From: Pseudomonas shahriarae
GTDB taxonomy: Bacteria; Pseudomonadota; Gammaproteobacteria; Pseudomonadales; Pseudomonadaceae
Assembly (NCBI RefSeq): GCF_014268455.2
Contig: NZ_CP077085.1
Span: forward strand, 2,645,001-2,709,000
DNA: 64,000 nt
Reading direction: 5' to 3'
The position numbers and the translations under genes are program-made. This document shows, in pieces, positions 54,243 to 61,925 of this stretch (its first letter is position 1; each line of letters begins with the position of its first letter). The notes beneath the pieces are model-generated. The model did not search any database and had not been told where the DNA came from. It saw nothing but the letters and a program-made list of their open reading frames with translations.

Positions 54243-54821
54243 CTAGGCAACGGCCGAATCAGCGTGCAGCGCGATTCGGCCGTTTTTCTGCCAGGCCGGA
54301 AAACTCAGTGCTACCACATGGTCGTTGTTCACGCGTTGCGGGGCGCCGAGGCGACTCAATTGCACGCCATTTTTCAGGAAATAACGCTCCAGCGCTGGAG
54401 TGGTCACTGCCACCACCTGATTGGCGCCGTGGCTCCAGGCATGGTGCAGGCTGTTCCACCAGACGCGCATCGGTAGGGTGCCTTTCTCCAGGGCGCGGGC
54501 GGCAAAACGCGACACTTCCCAGGTGTCACGGCTGCGCGGGCTTGGCTGGTCGCACAGAAACCCGAAGACTTCCGACAGTAGATAAGGTTGGGTGGTCGGC
54601 AACAGCCGTGCGCAACCGCAGACCTGGCCTTTTGTGTCCAGGGCGAGGATATGGCGCGTGTCGGCCTGGTCGAACTGATCGAATTCACGTTGGGGCCGGG
54701 CGTGGGTGGAGTCCAGCTGCCAACCCAGTTGCTCGATGAACACTTCGTGTCGATAGCGGCCCAGGTCGTCCTCAAGGGCTGCAGACAGTTCATGGTGATG
54801 GCGGGTGATGATGCTGATCAT
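54243..54821 (-). CDS. rhlI: Acyl-homoserine-lactone synthase RhlI
   Basis: A LuxI-type enzyme (192 residues) making an acyl-homoserine lactone from S-adenosylmethionine and acyl-ACP. Similarity to P. aeruginosa RhlI is clear (YRHEVFIEQLGW, REFDQFDQADTRHILAL, CGCARLLPTTQPYLLSEVF, VVAVTTPALERYFLKNGV). All invariant LuxI residues are seen: Arg24, Phe28, Trp34, Asp48, Asp51, Arg72, Phe86, Glu102 and Arg105. The expected product is a short-chain signal such as C4- or C6-HSL, inferred from homology. It follows rhlR by only 27 bases; in P. aeruginosa the gap is larger and holds its own promoter, so here rhlI probably depends on the rhlR transcript. Confidence 0.95.
   Translation of the reverse strand: MISIITRHHHELSAALEDDLGRYRHEVFIEQLGWQLDSTHARPQREFDQFDQADTRHILALDTKGQVCGCARLLPTTQPYLLSEVFGFLCDQPSPRSRDTWEVSRFAARALEKGTLPMRVWWNSLHHAWSHGANQVVAVTTPALERYFLKNGVQLSRLGAPQRVNNDHVVALSFPAWQKNGRIALHADSAVA
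54250..54287 (+). terminator. Terminator of sdaC embedded in the rhlI coding end
   Basis: An eleven-base perfect stem (acggccgaatc / gattcggccgt) with a 12-base loop is followed by ttttt. It starts 50 bases after the sdaC stop and lies wholly within the last codons of rhlI on the other strand. Confidence 0.8.
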
Positions 54822-54848
54822 TGGATGTCCTTATCGTGATCGTCGGGC

Positions 54849-55574
54849 CTAGATCAGGCCCAGTGCGGCGGCATAGGCAGCCGCCAGTGTCTTGTTGGCT
54901 GCGCCGAATTTCTTCTGGATGGTCTTGAGGTGAAAGTTCACCGTGTTGATGGAGATGGTCAGGATCAGCGCGATCTCGCCTGAACTCTTGCCGTCGGCGG
55001 TCCACTGCAAAATTTCCCGCTCACGCAGGCTGAGGCAGACCGACGGGTGGGCGCGTTCGTTATGGCCCAGATCTGTCAGGCGCAGCGTCACCTGTTCGAG
55101 GATGCAGCGCAGGCGCAATTGAATTTCGTCGCTTTCAGCCCGCGAAATAGGATCCTGGCGCCGGGCCACGGACAGTACCCGCAGCGAGTGATCGTGGCTG
55201 CGAATCGGCAGCGTGGCGCCGATGCACAGACCCCAATCCCGAGCTTCCAACCATAGCTTGCGGCTGTTTTCAAACAGTGCGTCGTTCCACAGCACCATCT
55301 CGGTGGAACGCAAGCCACTGAGGATCGACGGATCGACAGCCGCGTAGTTTTGCTCCTGGTAATGTTCCAGCCACCTTTCGGGGTAAGAGCCGTGAATCTC
55401 GGTTTTTGGTCGGGTAAAAGGGGTCAGGTGGCGTACGGCATAGGCGTAATACTCGAACCCCAATTGCAACACTTCCCGCTCCAGCAGCGCGAACACTTGT
55501 GCTCCTCCCTGTTGCTTGAGCATCTCTATCCGCAAGCGATTCCACCAGCGGATGAGGTCGTTTTCCTTCTCCAT
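54849..55574 (-). CDS. rhlR: Quorum-sensing transcriptional regulator RhlR
   Basis: A LuxR-type regulator of 241 residues, the same length as P. aeruginosa RhlR and strongly similar along its whole length. The autoinducer domain has Tyr64, Trp68, Tyr72, Asp81, Pro82 and Trp96 in PERWLEHYQEQNYAAVDPSILSG and EMVLWNDAL, the residues expected to contact the acyl-HSL. The DNA-binding domain is LSLREREILQWTADGKSSGEIALILTISINTVNFHLKTIQKKF. The start at 55574 is supported by GAGG nine bases upstream. It lies 119 bases after rhlB. It should activate rhlA through the las/rhl box at 58076-58095. Confidence 0.95.
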   Translation of the reverse strand: MEKENDLIRWWNRLRIEMLKQQGGAQVFALLEREVLQLGFEYYAYAVRHLTPFTRPKTEIHGSYPERWLEHYQEQNYAAVDPSILSGLRSTEMVLWNDALFENSRKLWLEARDWGLCIGATLPIRSHDHSLRVLSVARRQDPISRAESDEIQLRLRCILEQVTLRLTDLGHNERAHPSVCLSLREREILQWTADGKSSGEIALILTISINTVNFHLKTIQKKFGAANKTLAAAYAAALGLI

Positions 55575-55693
55575 GGACAGTCGCCTCGATTCCTGGAACC
55601 TTTGGCAATCTAGCCCACGTGATCTTTCTGTCAAACTTTTCCGGTGCTTTGCCGACGGCTCTGGCACGGCACTTTTGCCCAAGAGGCCGGTGT

Positions 55694-56965
55694 TTATGAC
55701 GCTTGGCGCAGGCGAGGTATTGAATGGTGCGCGTGGCACTGTTCAATGGCCTTGACCGCTGTTTCACAGGACGCCGCATCGGCGGGCATCAGGCTGCTCG
55801 CCCGAGCACAGGCCTGTTGCAATCGGGTGTCGTGTAGCAGCGCTGTGATCGCCCCTTGCAGGTCTTGTCTGTCCAAGGGCAGGGCAAGACGTATTCCGCA
55901 CCCCATGCGCACCAGTCGTTCGGCGTTATCGAACTGGTCATGGGCGATCGGCAGGACAATCTGTGGGATGCCGGCAGCCAGCGCCAGGCTCATGGCGCCA
56001 ATGCCGCCGGGGTGGACCAGCCCGGCTGCGCGGGGCAGCAGCGAACTCATCGGCAAAAACGGACGTTGCATCACCGTGGGCGGCAAATCGCTGGTCACCG
56101 GCCGATCACCGGTCAGAAAAATACCGCGTGCGCCGACCCTGTGCAGCGCTTCCAGGGCGAAGTGATAAAACTGCTGGTCAAAGTGCTCAGTGGAGCCTTG
56201 GGTGAAAACCACGGGGGGCGGTCCGGCATCGAGGAAGGCCCGGGTCTGTTCATCGAGCCCCAGGGTGCCACCATCGAACAGTGGGAAGCCAGCCATGTGC
56301 AGGGGCTGCGGCCAGTCTTGCTGGACGGGGGCGAACCATTCGGGGAACAGGCAAATCACGCCTTGGGGGGCATGCATCCATTGGCTGAAGATGTTCTTCA
56401 CCGCGCCCGGCAATCCGTGTTTGCGGCGCAGGGCATTGATTTGTGGGGCACAGGTCCGGTCCAGGCTCAGGTATTCGATCCCGCGCCAGAGCAATTTGCG
56501 CACCGTCAAGGGCAGGCGACGTGACACGTTGAAAGTGGGGTGTACAGGCGGTAAATGTGCCGACAGTAGGGTTGAAGGGGACACTTGGACCGAGAGGTAA
56601 GGGAAACCGTATTTTTCATGGGCTATACGTGCACCCAGGGCCCACAGTGAGCCGACCACTACCCTATCGTCAGTGTTATGCGCGGTTACATAATCGTAGA
56701 CCGGCTCTAATAGGCCTGCGATGGCTTGCCACAACACGCTGAAGGAAGTCTTCGGATCCCACAGGCGGGGATCGCCCATGGCAGCGTTGTAGGTCGCCTC
56801 ATCGCATAACGGCACGAAGTCCAGGCCCCGGGCCTCGATGGTGCGTTGAAACGCCGGCATGCTGCACAAGGTTACCTGATGACCGCGTAGGGTCAGTGCC
56901 GCGCCCAGGCCGATAAAGGGAAAAACGTCACCGGCCGAACCGATGGCAATCATGATTACTCGCAT
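55694..56965 (-). CDS. rhlB: Rhamnosyltransferase chain B RhlB
   Basis: A GT1-type glycosyltransferase that joins dTDP-L-rhamnose to the lipid dimer made by RhlA, giving mono-rhamnolipid. It has 423 residues from the ATG at 56965 (MRVIMIAIGSAGDVFPFIGL); two further in-frame ATGs (56968, 56974) lie just upstream, and AAGGA is eight bases before the chosen one. Matches to P. aeruginosa RhlB are extensive: TYNAAMGDPRLWDPKTSFSVLWQAIAG, VVVGSLWALGARIAHEKYG, QVSPSTLLSAHLPPVHP, FTQGSTEH and the nucleotide-sugar site LVHPGGIGAMSLALAAGIPQ...HDQFDNAERLVRMGCG. It is 25 bases downstream of rhlA in the same operon. It is probably peripheral to the inner membrane. Confidence 0.95.
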   Translation of the reverse strand: MRVIMIAIGSAGDVFPFIGLGAALTLRGHQVTLCSMPAFQRTIEARGLDFVPLCDEATYNAAMGDPRLWDPKTSFSVLWQAIAGLLEPVYDYVTAHNTDDRVVVGSLWALGARIAHEKYGFPYLSVQVSPSTLLSAHLPPVHPTFNVSRRLPLTVRKLLWRGIEYLSLDRTCAPQINALRRKHGLPGAVKNIFSQWMHAPQGVICLFPEWFAPVQQDWPQPLHMAGFPLFDGGTLGLDEQTRAFLDAGPPPVVFTQGSTEHFDQQFYHFALEALHRVGARGIFLTGDRPVTSDLPPTVMQRPFLPMSSLLPRAAGLVHPGGIGAMSLALAAGIPQIVLPIAHDQFDNAERLVRMGCGIRLALPLDRQDLQGAITALLHDTRLQQACARASSLMPADAASCETAVKAIEQCHAHHSIPRLRQAS

Positions 56966-56990
56966 CATCCACATCCTTGTTCAAAAGTGC

Positions 56991-57884
56991 TCAGGCGAAG
57001 CTCAACTGCGCTCGGTGAGGGGGCGCCATGCAAAACGCCTCTGGCCGGGCGTCGCGATGCGTCAGCAAATGGCCGAGCAACGCGCGGTGCACGCCGTTGG
57101 CCGCAGCCCTGGATTCCAGATCCAGAAAGTGCCCGCTGCTCTCGGCCGTGGAGAAGCTGCAGTCGCGGATGTACTGCTTGAAGCGCTGCACGTCCATGGC
57201 GCTGGTGTATTCGTCCCAGGCACCGTTCAAAAAGTGCACGTGGCTGTCGATGTTCGAAAGCTGGGGCAGGTATGCCCCTTCATTGAGCTTGAGGGCCTGG
57301 TCGATATGGAATCGCGCCTGATGCTGCTCGGCGTTGATCAACTGCGCCATGTGCTGTTGATTGGCACTCTTGAGGCGGGGCGGCAGGTGCTTGCCCAGCG
57401 TCTGGTTGAGCAAGTGCCCGATACCCGCGTTGTCATCCCGGGCCATGAGTGCCTGGGCGCCGCTGACGTAGTCGAGCATCGGACCATTGAGGCCGGGAGC
57501 GAATGACATCACCACCGAGCTTTCGACGTTGTCCGGCTTCTGGGCGAGGGCCAGCAAGGTCGACAGGCCGCCCCAGGATGCGGAAACCAGATGGTGAATA
57601 TTGAAGCCTTCGATCAAGGCCAGCAGGATCTGGACTTCATCGTCCTTGGTCACCAGGCACCGATTCGGGTTGTGAGCCCGGGAGTTTCCGGCGAATGGCA
57701 AGTCAAACAGCACCACGTTGAAGTGTTCGGCCAGGCACTTGCTGGTACGGGCAAAGGCCGAGGTTGTGGCCATGGCGCCATTGACCAGCAGCACATTCTT
57801 TTTATCGGGGGCATCGCCGATTTGTTCCACCGACACCGCATAGTCCTTGAAGACGTTCTTGATCACATATTGATTGCGCCACAT
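56991..57884 (-). CDS. rhlA: 3-(3-hydroxyalkanoyloxy)alkanoate synthase RhlA
   Basis: An alpha/beta-hydrolase-fold acyltransferase (297 residues) that couples two 3-hydroxyacyl chains into the HAA lipid precursor of rhamnolipids. Similarity to P. aeruginosa RhlA is high: [52 protein letters not shown], the nucleophile elbow [16 protein letters not shown] (Ser103), [17 protein letters not shown] with the catalytic Asp, and [14 protein letters not shown] with the catalytic His. GGAGGTG lies five bases before the ATG. It is the first gene of the rhlAB transcript, with a leader of about 190 bases to the las/rhl box. Secreted HAA also acts as a surfactant itself. Confidence 0.96.
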   Translation of the reverse strand: MWRNQYVIKNVFKDYAVSVEQIGDAPDKKNVLLVNGAMATTSAFARTSKCLAEHFNVVLFDLPFAGNSRAHNPNRCLVTKDDEVQILLALIEGFNIHHLVSASWGGLSTLLALAQKPDNVESSVVMSFAPGLNGPMLDYVSGAQALMARDDNAGIGHLLNQTLGKHLPPRLKSANQQHMAQLINAEQHQARFHIDQALKLNEGAYLPQLSNIDSHVHFLNGAWDEYTSAMDVQRFKQYIRDCSFSTAESSGHFLDLESRAAANGVHRALLGHLLTHRDARPEAFCMAPPHRAQLSFA

Positions 57885-58075
57885 AACACACCTCCATTAA
57901 GCACTTAAAAACGGGTGAGAGCGCCCCTGCCACCGGGTACGGGCATCGACGACGAGGCTTGGCTGTTTTTATTAGAAGTCGTACGGCATACAGCGCGAGT
58001 ACATCCAAAGCAGGCGGATCCCATGACGCGGGCATCAGGGTGTGGAGAGTTTCGGCCTTCAAGGCGCGGCGGGAC
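57885..58075 (-). promoter_or_regulatory. rhlA promoter core and 5' leader
   Basis: About 190 bases between the las/rhl box and the rhlA start. The end of the leader is aagtgcttaatggaggtgtgtt before the ATG, with a small ttaagtgcttaa palindrome next to the Shine-Dalgarno. No consensus -10 is obvious. In P. aeruginosa the rhlA leader holds a ROSE-type RNA thermometer; a UYGCU anti-Shine-Dalgarno is not evident here by eye. Confidence 0.45.
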
Positions 58076-58095
58076 AACTACCTGATCTGGTAGGT
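58076..58095 (-). promoter_or_regulatory. las/rhl box upstream of rhlA
   Basis: On the minus strand the 20-mer is ACCTACCAGATCAGGTAGTT. It fits the CT-N12-AG consensus of LasR/RhlR boxes and is nearly a perfect palindrome (ACTACCTGATC...). It resembles known P. aeruginosa boxes such as those before rhlI and hcnA. It lies upstream of rhlA and downstream of the acnB terminator, where an activator site is expected. Confidence 0.85.
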
Positions 58096-58146
58096 CGTTG
58101 GAGAAAGGCCGTCGACAGCCAGTGCCCGGCAGGTTTTTCCAGGCAT

Positions 58147-58181
58147 AAAAAAACGCCGCGTATCTTGCGATACGCGGCGTT
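58147..58181 (-). terminator. Rho-independent terminator of acnB
   Basis: Read on the minus strand, a 13-base perfect stem (aacgccgcgtatc / gatacgcggcgtt) with a four-base loop is followed by seven T. It starts 19 bases after the acnB stop and insulates rhlA from acnB. Confidence 0.95.
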
Positions 58182-58199
58182 CTTCACATCAACACACCG

Positions 58200-60809
58200 T
58201 TAGGCTTGAACCACCGGAATGTTGGCGCTTGCTGCGATTTTACGGAACTCGGCGATCTGGTCGAAGTTCAGGTAGCGGTAGACGTCACTGGCCATGGTGT
58301 CCAGTTTCGCTGCGTAGCCCATGTACTCTTCGACGGTCGGCAGGCGACCCAGGGTGGAGGCGACTGCCGCCAACTCGGCCGATGCCAGGTAGACGTTCGC
58401 GCCATCACCCAGACGGTTCGGGAAGTTACGGGTCGACGTCGACACTACGGTCGAATTCGGCTCAACACGTGCCTGGTTACCCATGCACAGCGAGCAGCCC
58501 GGCATTTCCATGCGCGCGCCAGCCTTGCCGTAGATGCCGTAGTAGCCTTCTTCGGTCAGTTGGTGAGCGTCCATCTTGGTCGGCGGCGACAGCCACAGAC
58601 GGGTTGGCAGCTGACCCTTGACCTGTTCCAGCAACTTGCCGGCAGCGCGGAAGTGACCGATGTTGGTCATGCACGAACCGATAAACACTTCGTCGATCTT
58701 CTCGCCAGCGACGCTGGACAGCAGACGGGCGTCGTCCGGGTCGTTTGGCGCGCAGAGGATTGGCTCGTTGATTTCGGCCAGGTCGATCTCGATGACTTCG
58801 GCGTATTCGGCGTCGGCATCGGCTTCCATCAGCTCAGGGTTGGCAACCCAGGCTTCCATCGCTTGGGCACGACGTTCCAGGGTACGCGCATCACCGTAGC
58901 CTTCACCGATCATCCAGCGCAGCAGGGTGATGTTGGAGTTCAGGTACTCGGTGACGGAGTCTTTCGACAGCTTGATGGTGCAACCGGCAGCCGAACGTTC
59001 GGCCGAGGCGTCGGACAGCTCGAAAGCCTGCTCCAGCGTCAGGTCGTTCAGGCCTTCGATTTCCAGGATGCGGCCGGAGAAGGCGTTTTTCTTGCCTTTC
59101 TTCTCAACGGTCAGCAGGCCGGACTGGATTGCGTAGTAAGGAATGGCATGAACCAGGTCACGCAGGGTGATGCCAGGTTTCATCTTGCCTTTGAAACGCA
59201 CCAGGATCGACTCAGGCATGTCCAGTGGCATTACGCCAGTGGCTGCGGCGAACGCTACCAGGCCAGAACCGGCCGGGAACGAAATGCCCATCGGGAAACG
59301 GGTGTGGGAGTCACCACCGGTACCCACGGTGTCCGGCAGCAGCATGCGGTTCAGCCAGCTGTGGATGATGCCGTCGCCTGGACGCAGCGATACACCGCCA
59401 CGGGTCATGATGAAGTCAGGCAGGGTGTGGTGGGTGGTCACGTCGATCGGCTTTGGATAGGCCGCGGTGTGGCAGAAGGACTGCATCACCAGATCGGTGG
59501 AGAAGCCCAGGCACGCCAGGTCTTTCAGTTCGTCACGGGTCATTGGACCGGTGGTGTCCTGGGAACCCACGGTGGTCATCTTCGGTTCGCAGTAGGTACC
59601 TGGACGAACGCCTTTGCCTTCCGGCAGGCCGCAGGCCTTGCCGACCATTTTCTGGGCCAGGGTGAAACCCTTGCCAGTGTCGACCGGTGCTTCAGGCAGC
59701 TTGAACAGGTCGGTAGGGCCAAGACCCAGCTCAGCGCGAGCCTTGTCGGTCAGGCCACGGCCGATGATCAGCGGGATACGGCCGCCGGCACGGACTTCGT
59801 CCAACAGGACCGGGGTCTTCATTTCGAAGGTGGTCAGGACTTCGTCGGTGCCGTGTTTGCACACTTTGCCAGCATGCGGGTACAGGTCGATCACGTCGCC
59901 CATGTGCATGTTGGTGACGTCGAATTCGATTGGCAGTGCGCCAGCATCTTCCATGGTGTTGTAGAAGATGGGAGCGATCTTGCTGCCGAAGCAGAAGCCA
60001 CCAGCGCGCTTGTTAGGCACGTACGGGACGTCGTCGCCGAAGAACCACAGCACCGAGTTGGTTGCCGACTTACGGGACGAACCGGTACCGACCACGTCAC
60101 CGACGTAAGCGATCGGGAAGCCCTGGCCGCGCATTTCTTCGATCTGCTTCATCGGGCCGGTCTTGCCTTGCTCGTCCGGCACGATGCCTTCACGGGCCAT
60201 TTTCAGCATGGCCAGGGCGTGCAGCGGGATGTCAGGACGGGACCAGGCATCGGGAGCAGGGGACAGGTCGTCGGTGTTGGTTTCGCCGGTGACCTTGAAC
60301 ACGCGCAGGCTGATCTTGTCGGCCAGGGTCGGGCGGTTCTTGAACCACTCGCCGTCGGCCCAGGACTGGATCACTTCCTTGGCGTGCGTGTTGCCGTTCT
60401 TGGCTTTTTCCGCGACGTCGTGGAATGCATCGAACATCAGCAGGGTGTGCTTGAGCTGGGCAGCTGCAACGGCGGCCAGTTCAGCGTCGTCCAGCAGCTC
60501 GACCAGGGTCACGATGTTGTAGCCGCCTTGCATGGTGCCAAGCAGTTCAACCGCGCGCTTTTTGTCGATCAGGGGGGAAGACACTTCGCCCTTGGCCAGG
60601 GCAGACAGGAAACCGGCCTTGACGTAGGCAGCTTCGTCAACGCCTGGTGGAATGCGGTTGGTGATCAGGTCAACGAGAAACTCTTCTTCGCCAGCCGGGG
60701 GATTTTTCAGCAGCTCGACCAGGCCTGCGGTTTGTTCGGCGTTTAGCGGCTGGGGAACGATACCCAGGGCTGCACGCTCTTCGATATGTTTGCGGTAGGC
60801 TTCAAGCAC
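58200..60809 (-). CDS. acnB: Bifunctional aconitate hydratase 2 / 2-methylisocitrate dehydratase
   Basis: The main TCA-cycle aconitase, isomerising citrate to isocitrate through a [4Fe-4S] cluster; it also acts in 2-methylcitrate breakdown. It has 869 residues from a GTG at 60809, chosen because GAGGG lies nine bases before it and because the family begins at [16 protein letters not shown]; an ATG further upstream is not supported. The N-terminal HEAT-like domain (to about 160) is typical of AcnB, followed by the swivelling domain with [22 protein letters not shown]. The cluster cysteines are seen in [12 protein letters not shown] and [11 protein letters not shown]. AcnB-specific segments such as [18 protein letters not shown] are present. 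It is a single-gene unit with its own terminator. Confidence 0.97.
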   Translation of the reverse strand: MLEAYRKHIEERAALGIVPQPLNAEQTAGLVELLKNPPAGEEEFLVDLITNRIPPGVDEAAYVKAGFLSALAKGEVSSPLIDKKRAVELLGTMQGGYNIVTLVELLDDAELAAVAAAQLKHTLLMFDAFHDVAEKAKNGNTHAKEVIQSWADGEWFKNRPTLADKISLRVFKVTGETNTDDLSPAPDAWSRPDIPLHALAMLKMAREGIVPDEQGKTGPMKQIEEMRGQGFPIAYVGDVVGTGSSRKSATNSVLWFFGDDVPYVPNKRAGGFCFGSKIAPIFYNTMEDAGALPIEFDVTNMHMGDVIDLYPHAGKVCKHGTDEVLTTFEMKTPVLLDEVRAGGRIPLIIGRGLTDKARAELGLGPTDLFKLPEAPVDTGKGFTLAQKMVGKACGLPEGKGVRPGTYCEPKMTTVGSQDTTGPMTRDELKDLACLGFSTDLVMQSFCHTAAYPKPIDVTTHHTLPDFIMTRGGVSLRPGDGIIHSWLNRMLLPDTVGTGGDSHTRFPMGISFPAGSGLVAFAAATGVMPLDMPESILVRFKGKMKPGITLRDLVHAIPYYAIQSGLLTVEKKGKKNAFSGRILEIEGLNDLTLEQAFELSDASAERSAAGCTIKLSKDSVTEYLNSNITLLRWMIGEGYGDARTLERRAQAMEAWVANPELMEADADAEYAEVIEIDLAEINEPILCAPNDPDDARLLSSVAGEKIDEVFIGSCMTNIGHFRAAGKLLEQVKGQLPTRLWLSPPTKMDAHQLTEEGYYGIYGKAGARMEMPGCSLCMGNQARVEPNSTVVSTSTRNFPNRLGDGANVYLASAELAAVASTLGRLPTVEEYMGYAAKLDTMASDVYRYLNFDQIAEFRKIAASANIPVVQA

Positions 60810-60920
60810 AGTTATTACCCTCATCAGTGGTCCCACGGGACGCTCATCCAGACATGCACGGCACGCATGCGCTCGGGGGCTTTTTGGGCCGTAGAGCCAG
60901 CGCTGCCGGCATTTCTCACA

Positions 60921-61055
60921 GAAGCTGCTTTCAAAGTTTTACGCCTGCAGAACGGAGCTGATGAGGGTTGGTGCTGGTTATTTGGAGGGTAAATAACCAG
61001 CGCCAACACCGTTCTGAAGGAACGACTGTGCTCGTGACGCTTTGAAAACAGCTTC
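60921..61055. repeat. Nested three-tier palindrome between acnB and the DUF1289 gene
   Basis: The outer arms are gaagctgctttcaaag (60921-60936) and ctttgaaaacagcttc (61040-61055), with one mismatch. The middle arms are cagaacgg (60948-60955) and ccgttctg (61009-61016). The inner arms are gttggtgctggttattt (60967-60983) and aaataaccagcgccaac (60991-61007), with one G-U-compatible mismatch around a ggagggt loop. The whole 135-base unit can fold into one long hairpin with internal loops. It contains no REP core and no T-run, so it is neither a REPIN nor a terminator. The remaining gene-free bases (60810-60920, 61056-61204) should hold the two divergent promoters. Confidence 0.75.
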
Positions 61056-61204
61056 CAACGGATTATTTGGCGCCTTACAAGGCCGGATGATTCTACGGCA
61101 AAAAATTTCTAAAGGTAAGTTGCCGCAGCAAGTTTGCAGGGTGATGAACCTTAGACAAAGGGCTAACATGGGCCACTGTTTCGCTGATTTGTGCGTTGTC
61201 ACCC

Positions 61205-61675
61205 ATGCCCAACCAAACCATCAAGACCCCCTGCATCGGCCTGTGCTCCACGGTTTACGGCGATCTCGTGTGCCGCGGCTGCAAGCGTTTCCACCATGAA
61301 GTGATCCAGTGGAACGGCTATGGCGAGGAAGAAAAACGCGCAGTATGGCTGCGGCTTGAGCAACTGCTGGTGCAGGTCATGGCGGGCAAGCTGGAAGTAT
61401 TCGACCCCAAACGGCTGCGCTGGCAACTCGAACAGCGAAAAATCCGCTTTGTGCCGCACCAGTCCGAATACTGCTGGGCCTACCAGTTGATCGCCCGGGG
61501 CGCGCGGGTGATCAACAACCTGGAAGCCTATGGCATGGTGCTGATGCCGGAGTTTCGCGACTGGAACCTGCCGGAACTGCGTGATGCCATTGATCGGGAG
61601 TTTTTTATCCTGTCCGAGGCGCATTACCAGCGCTATATCGCCCCTGGCTTCCTCAAGGATGCACTAGGTCACTGA
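61205..61675 (+). CDS. DUF1289 domain-containing protein
   Basis: 156 residues from the ATG at 61205 (MPNQTIKTPCIGLCSTVYGD). The N-terminal DUF1289 motif is a four-cysteine cluster, CIGLC...LVCRGCKRFHHEVIQWNGYGEEEKRAVWLRLEQL (about residues 10-50), which probably binds zinc or iron. The rest (FDPKRLRWQLEQRKIRFVPHQSEYCWAYQLIARGARVINNLEAYGMVL) is a pseudomonad extension with no domain I know. It is cytoplasmic and of unknown function. It is divergent from acnB across a 395-base gap holding a nested palindrome, and convergent with the stress-protein gene across two REPINs. Confidence 0.85.
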   Translation: MPNQTIKTPCIGLCSTVYGDLVCRGCKRFHHEVIQWNGYGEEEKRAVWLRLEQLLVQVMAGKLEVFDPKRLRWQLEQRKIRFVPHQSEYCWAYQLIARGARVINNLEAYGMVLMPEFRDWNLPELRDAIDREFFILSEAHYQRYIAPGFLKDALGH

Positions 61676-61691
61676 CTGTCGCCGATCAACA

Positions 61692-61779
61692 TGTGGGAGC
61701 TGGCTTGCCCGCGATGGCGGCGTGTCAGTCAGGCATCTATCAACTGACCCACCGCCATCGCAGGCAAGCCAGCTCCCAC
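61692..61779. repeat. REPIN 1 of a tandem pair
   Basis: Starts tgtgggagctggcttgcccg and ends with the mirrored gcaagccagctcccac. It starts 135 bases before the next REPIN. The linking sequence (ttctggggtgtggccaaaatatcctgccctgcc) matches the spacer of the large array at 41324-42776. Confidence 0.9.
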
Positions 61780-61826
61780 TTTTGTTCTGGGGTGTGGCCA
61801 AAATATCCTGCCCTGCCAAGATCCCT

Positions 61827-61915
61827 TGTGGGAGCGGGCTTGCCCGCGATAGCGCCAGTTCAGTCAGGGATGTATCAACTGACTCACCGCTATCGCGAGC
61901 AAGCCCGCTCGCACA
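61827..61915. repeat. REPIN 2 of a tandem pair
   Basis: Starts tgtgggagcgggcttgcccg and ends gcaagcccgctcgcaca; one base in the distal REP differs from the usual ctcccaca. The pair lies between convergent stop codons. Confidence 0.88.
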
Positions 61916-61925
61916 TGTCTGATCT

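Noticed and set aside
58206..60746. An 846-codon open frame antisense to acnB
   Set aside because: acnB is certain; the antisense product is compositional noise.
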